Positions 15,645 through 17,901 of a stretch of 17,901 nucleotides of DNA are shown in pieces. The position numbers were made by a program, and so were the translations under genes. Positions within the stretch are counted from its first letter, which is position 1; each line of letters starts with the position of its first letter. Source of the DNA: Candidatus Alkanophagales archaeon (lineage in GTDB: Archaea > Halobacteriota > Syntropharchaeia > Alkanophagales > B39-G2); NCBI GenBank assembly GCA_003661185.1, contig QMVQ01000005.1, positions 1 to 17,901 on the forward strand, given 5' to 3'. The notes beneath the pieces are model-generated. The model was not told the DNA's origin, made no database searches, and saw only the letters and a list, made by a program, of their open reading frames with translations.

Positions 15645-16054
15645 AAAATCCCCCCATCTGTTTTTAAAAAGCGTTCGACAAGCCATACGTCATCGGCTAT
15701 GCCGCATGCGCCGCTCTTACCTCGTGCGCTCTTGTAGAGTTTGAACGAGAGCTCTGTCTTCGGGTTGTGCTCGACATTAAGCTCTGTAAGCGCCTTGCCA
15801 TCATCCTCAGAAAAAAGGAAGACGACTGCCGCAGCCGTTAGAGCCGTGAGCAGCGCCGCCGCCCCTGATGCCTCAAAATTTGGAAGCTTCCCAAGCTGTG
15901 CCTCTTTGATGTCCGGGATTCCGTTGTGGTCGGCGTCCACGAAGATGAGCGAGAGCGCTGCATCGTTTGCACTACTGCACGTCGCAAAAACGCCGAAACT
16001 AAAGACTACAAGCGCCACAACCGCTACAGTTTCCACCCGCATAGCCTCGCTCAC
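15641..16054 (-). CDS. Small membrane protein with an EF-hand-like calcium loop
   Basis: I do not recognise this family. The 137 residues show an N-terminal hydrophobic segment (about 8-24) that looks like a signal peptide or anchor, one calcium-type loop (DADHNGIPD, 40-48), a second hydrophobic segment (SGAAALLTALTAAAVVFLF, 63-81), and a polar tail of about 55 residues with one Cys. The loop resembles those of the next gene, with which it shares a four-base ATGA overlap, so both are coupled. With two membrane segments the loop would face outside. The start is a GTG at 16054. An ATG four codons later (16042) is also possible, and neither has a good ribosome binding site. It is the first gene of the three-gene surface operon. 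Confidence 0.75.
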   Translation of the reverse strand: MSEAMRVETVAVVALVVFSFGVFATCSSANDAALSLIFVDADHNGIPDIKEAQLGKLPNFEASGAAALLTALTAAAVVFLFSEDDGKALTELNVEHNPKTELSFKLYKSARGKSGACGIADDVWLVERFLKTDGGIL

Positions 16055-16149
16055 ATATTAAGAAGCCCATTTTAAGCCCGTTTCCAAAGAATAAAAATTT
16101 ATTACTATTATTTTGAAGTGATGTTAAAATAATCTGATGTTAAAATAAT
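16055..16149. promoter_or_regulatory. Divergent, AT-rich promoter region between the surface operon and the LolA-like gene
   Basis: The region holds minus-strand TATA candidates at 16070-16077 (CTTAAAAT) and around 16089-16099 (AATTTTTATTC) for the surface operon. It also holds plus-strand TTAAAATA boxes within a tandem repeat for the LolA-like gene. Shared regulation is possible. Confidence 0.5.
16119..16149 (+). repeat. Tandem 15-base repeat ending at the start codon
   Basis: TGATGTTAAAATAAT occurs at 16119-16133 and again at 16135-16149, one base apart, and the second copy touches the ATG at 16150. Each copy contains a TATA-like TTAAAATA. Two promoter boxes or a two-site operator are possible. 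Confidence 0.9.
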
Positions 16150-17013
16150 ATGCTTTCGGATATTGAAAATCTGTTAAAAGTTATGATTAACCTTATATTC
16201 AAGCTTCCAAATTTTCTTCATGTGAAGCGGCTTACAGTGCTAGCGGCAGTGGCAGGCTTAGCGATTGCCACTATCTTGGTTATAGGCATACTTATGCTCA
16301 CGTCACAGCAGGAGAATAGTGCTGAAGCGCTATTGATTTCGTCAAAGGATGCTGTCAAGAGTCTTCACACTTTAAGAGCTGAAGCCTACGCATCGAAGGA
16401 CGTCAAAACGCCCACCGCACACGAGCGAGCTAAATACGTTTTTAGCGTGGAGTTTGCAAGCGATTTGGGCACAAGGATTTCGTTTGATGACTTTGAGTTC
16501 GAATATGAAGGAGAAAATGAAGAAACGATGGAAAGGGTGGGCGGTGAACTGGGGAAGACGCTTGATGGTGCTTGGCTTCTGGAGAAGGGAGAGTATTACT
16601 GGTTATACACGCCTGCGGTTGCGGAGCACGTCGTCGAATATAAAACTGGAAGCGGCTTGCTGAGATACGAATTCTTGCCCATATTCCACTTTGACGTTGC
16701 CGAACTTTTCAGCTTTGCCGAGAATTCCAGATATTTGGGAACCGAGGCATTAAACATAGGGAATGACTCTGTTGAGGCACATGTTGTCGAGTTCGACCTG
16801 CCGGCATCGCTTATCCCATGGCGGACCGCAGCCGTTGTGAAGGTATGGATCTCCGCCGCCGACAGGCTCCCTCTCAGGGTTGTCGTCACCTCAAAATACG
16901 AAAACACCGACATCACGCTTGAATTCGGCTGCACATCCTACGAAAAGGACGTGAGCGTGCCGCCGGGACATTTTGAAATCCCCGAAGGACTTTTCGTCGT
17001 TAGGCGTTATTAA
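16150..17013 (+). CDS. Membrane-anchored LolA-like (lipoprotein-sorting fold) protein
   Basis: This is a 287-residue protein with one N-terminal membrane segment (about 28-51, [19 protein letters not shown]) and an external domain that looks like the LolA/LppX/MucB half-barrel. The domain opens with a helix ([21 protein letters not shown]), then alternating strands with GEYYWLYTP, a linker FDVAELF, and late strands [18 protein letters not shown]. It ends in [10 protein letters not shown], the usual LolA-type finish. Archaeal members of this superfamily probably bind lipid or another hydrophobic ligand outside the membrane; the ligand is unknown. The assignment is by pattern, not search. The start may be the ATG at 16150, placed about leaderless after the first TATA-like repeat, or the ATG at 16183. 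Its stop overlaps the stop of the convergent acyltransferase gene. Confidence 0.7.
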   Translation: MLSDIENLLKVMINLIFKLPNFLHVKRLTVLAAVAGLAIATILVIGILMLTSQQENSAEALLISSKDAVKSLHTLRAEAYASKDVKTPTAHERAKYVFSVEFASDLGTRISFDDFEFEYEGENEETMERVGGELGKTLDGAWLLEKGEYYWLYTPAVAEHVVEYKTGSGLLRYEFLPIFHFDVAELFSFAENSRYLGTEALNIGNDSVEAHVVEFDLPASLIPWRTAAVVKVWISAADRLPLRVVVTSKYENTDITLEFGCTSYEKDVSVPPGHFEIPEGLFVVRRY

Positions 17014-17660
17014 ATTCTATTCAGCGTTTTTAGGCGCTCTGGAAGGTCCAAAATCTTCGCAGGAACGCCGACCGCAAGCTTCCAAGCGGGAACATCCCTC
17101 GTGACGACGGCGCCGGCGGCGACGAAAGCGCCCTCGCCGATTTCCACGCCGGGAAGGACAACGGCGTTTGCACCCACGGTTGCGCCACGCTTTATAATCG
17201 GTCCTTTCAGGGGATATTCCTCTCTTATGGGATACTTGTCGTTCGTCAGCACGACGTTCGGACCCAAAAACACAAAACTCTCGACGACGGTGTTCGTGGG
17301 GATGTAAACGTTGGATTGTATGCTCACGTTGCTGCCGATTTGGGTCTTTCCTTCGATGACAGCGTTTGTGCCGACGAGCACGTCGTCCCCTATCGTCGTT
17401 TCCTCTCTTATCATGACGTTGTGCCCAGTTCGCAAATTATCACCTATCTTCACATCGCAGTAAATCACCGTGTTTGACCTTATCACGGCATTATCTCCGA
17501 TTTTCACGCCGCTAAACTTGTATTCTTCCAAGCTTATTCCCTTTTCAGTAATTTCCTTTAATATCCTCGGCGTCGGGTAGCCGATTATTACGTTTTCGAG
17601 GATTACTGCGTTTTTTCCTATCTTCGTGTCTCCGTAGATTCTTACGGACTCGTGGATCAT
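17010..17660 (-). CDS. Left-handed beta-helix (hexapeptide repeat) acyltransferase
   Basis: This is a 216-residue protein made almost wholly of hexapeptide repeats ([LIV]-G-x4), for example [56 protein letters not shown] and [32 protein letters not shown], forming a trimeric left-handed beta helix. The loop [14 protein letters not shown] and the end VGVPAKIL are typical of sugar N-acetyltransferases of the WbbJ/WlbB group that make acetylated amino sugars for surface glycans. The precise sugar is unknown; a serine or tetrahydrodipicolinate acyltransferase is less likely from the loop. It may serve glycosylation of the nearby surface proteins, but only position suggests that. The ATG at 17660 lies at leaderless distance from a TATA box. 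It is convergent with the LolA-like gene, the stop codons overlapping. Confidence 0.9.
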   Translation of the reverse strand: MIHESVRIYGDTKIGKNAVILENVIIGYPTPRILKEITEKGISLEEYKFSGVKIGDNAVIRSNTVIYCDVKIGDNLRTGHNVMIREETTIGDDVLVGTNAVIEGKTQIGSNVSIQSNVYIPTNTVVESFVFLGPNVVLTNDKYPIREEYPLKGPIIKRGATVGANAVVLPGVEIGEGAFVAAGAVVTRDVPAWKLAVGVPAKILDLPERLKTLNRI

Positions 17661-17680
17661 CTTTTAATGTTTAAAAGGAG

Positions 17681-17690
17681 CCTTTAAAGT
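17681..17690 (-). promoter_or_regulatory. TATA box of the acyltransferase gene, leaderless geometry
   Basis: ACTTTAAAGG with an upstream A-rich element (CAAAAC, BRE-like) has its centre 26 bases before the ATG at 17660, and no ribosome binding site precedes that ATG. Confidence 0.6.
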
Positions 17691-17756
17691 TTTGTGGCAG
17701 CCAGCGTAGGCTACTGGGCATCGTTCTTTTCTTGACATTCCTTCTGGCGAAAACCG

Positions 17757-17767
17757 AAAATAATAAC
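17757..17767 (+). promoter_or_regulatory. Probable TATA/BRE element of gyrB
   Basis: CCGAAAATAATAAC combines a BRE-like CGAAA with an AT-rich TATA core about 30-39 bases before the ATG at 17796. The message would have a leader of fewer than ten bases. The 135-base gap to the divergent acyltransferase gene carries both promoters. Confidence 0.45.
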
Positions 17768-17795
17768 ATCGTGGCTGGTATCTTTATTTCTGAGC

Positions 17796-17901
17796 ATGGC
17801 GGAAGAAGAGGGCGTGGAGTATAACGCAGAGCACATACAAGTGCTTGAAGACCTAACTGCGGTCAGGAAAAGACCCAGCATGTATATTGGCGATACTGGA
17901 C
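17796..17901 (+). CDS. gyrB: DNA gyrase subunit B, N-terminus only (cut by the window)
   Basis: The 35 visible codons encode [20 protein letters not shown] followed by [15 protein letters not shown]. The [17 protein letters not shown] stretch is the conserved start of the GHKL ATPase domain of type IIA topoisomerases. GyrB provides ATP-driven strand passage and, with GyrA, negative supercoiling. In archaea gyrase was gained from bacteria and is present in several euryarchaeal groups, so it is taxonomically informative. A ParE-type assignment cannot be excluded from this fragment, but GyrB is far more usual in archaea. gyrA may follow beyond the right edge. Confidence 0.85.
   Translation, partial: MAEEEGVEYNAEHIQVLEDLTAVRKRPSMYIGDTG

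Noticed and set aside
1..17901. CRISPR arrays, insertion sequences, transposases or phage genes
   Set aside because: No spaced direct repeats, transposase motifs, terminal inverted repeats or integrase genes were seen. The only notable direct repeat is the 15-base pair at 16119-16149.

Overview
The window looks like a chromosomal segment of a euryarchaeal anaerobe with a carbon-monoxide dehydrogenase/acetyl-CoA synthase (CODH/ACDS) pathway. The evidence is archaeal-type cdhA, cdhB and cdhC genes, an archaeal-type alanyl-tRNA synthetase, a set of class III signal peptide (archaeal pilin-like) proteins, TATA-box promoters placed about 25-30 bases before start codons, and the beginning of a bacterial-type gyrB, which several euryarchaeal lineages carry. 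Methanosarcina-like methanogens, Archaeoglobi, ANME-1 and Syntrophoarchaeia would all fit. The sequence alone does not decide between them.

Layout. (1) 1-5958, minus strand: a corrinoid and acetyl-CoA block, read right to left as cbiP (cobyric acid synthase), cdhA, cdhB and cdhC; cdhC runs off the left edge. CbiP makes a precursor of the corrinoid that the ACDS complex needs for methyl transfer, so the arrangement makes metabolic sense. (2) 6066-8834, plus strand: alaS, divergent from cbiP, followed by an unexplained gene-free stretch of about 380 bases, then a macro-domain ADP-ribose protein (9215-9751). (3) 9853-12777, minus strand: a tight six-gene operon with five different pilin-like membrane proteins and a 42-residue zinc ribbon that is too short for normal gene calls. 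(4) 12855-16054, minus strand: three surface-protein genes, namely a small membrane protein with a calcium loop, a small secreted protein with thrombospondin type 3-like calcium repeats, and an 833-residue secreted von Willebrand A / PKD protein. (5) 16150-17013, plus strand: a membrane-anchored LolA-like protein. (6) 17010-17660, minus strand: a left-handed beta-helix acyltransferase. (7) 17796 to the right edge, plus strand: the N-terminus of GyrB.

Regions 3 and 4 together form an envelope locus of about 6.2 kb. The pilin-like operon has five non-identical class III signal-type proteins rich in N-glycosylation sequons, with no assembly ATPase or platform protein in view. The order of N-terminal motifs resembles haloarchaeal clusters of poorly characterised pilin-like families. 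The VWA protein next to it has a tyrosine-rich beta domain inserted inside its VWA fold. This locus is the best candidate for a poorly described system here. Its function cannot be read from the sequence.
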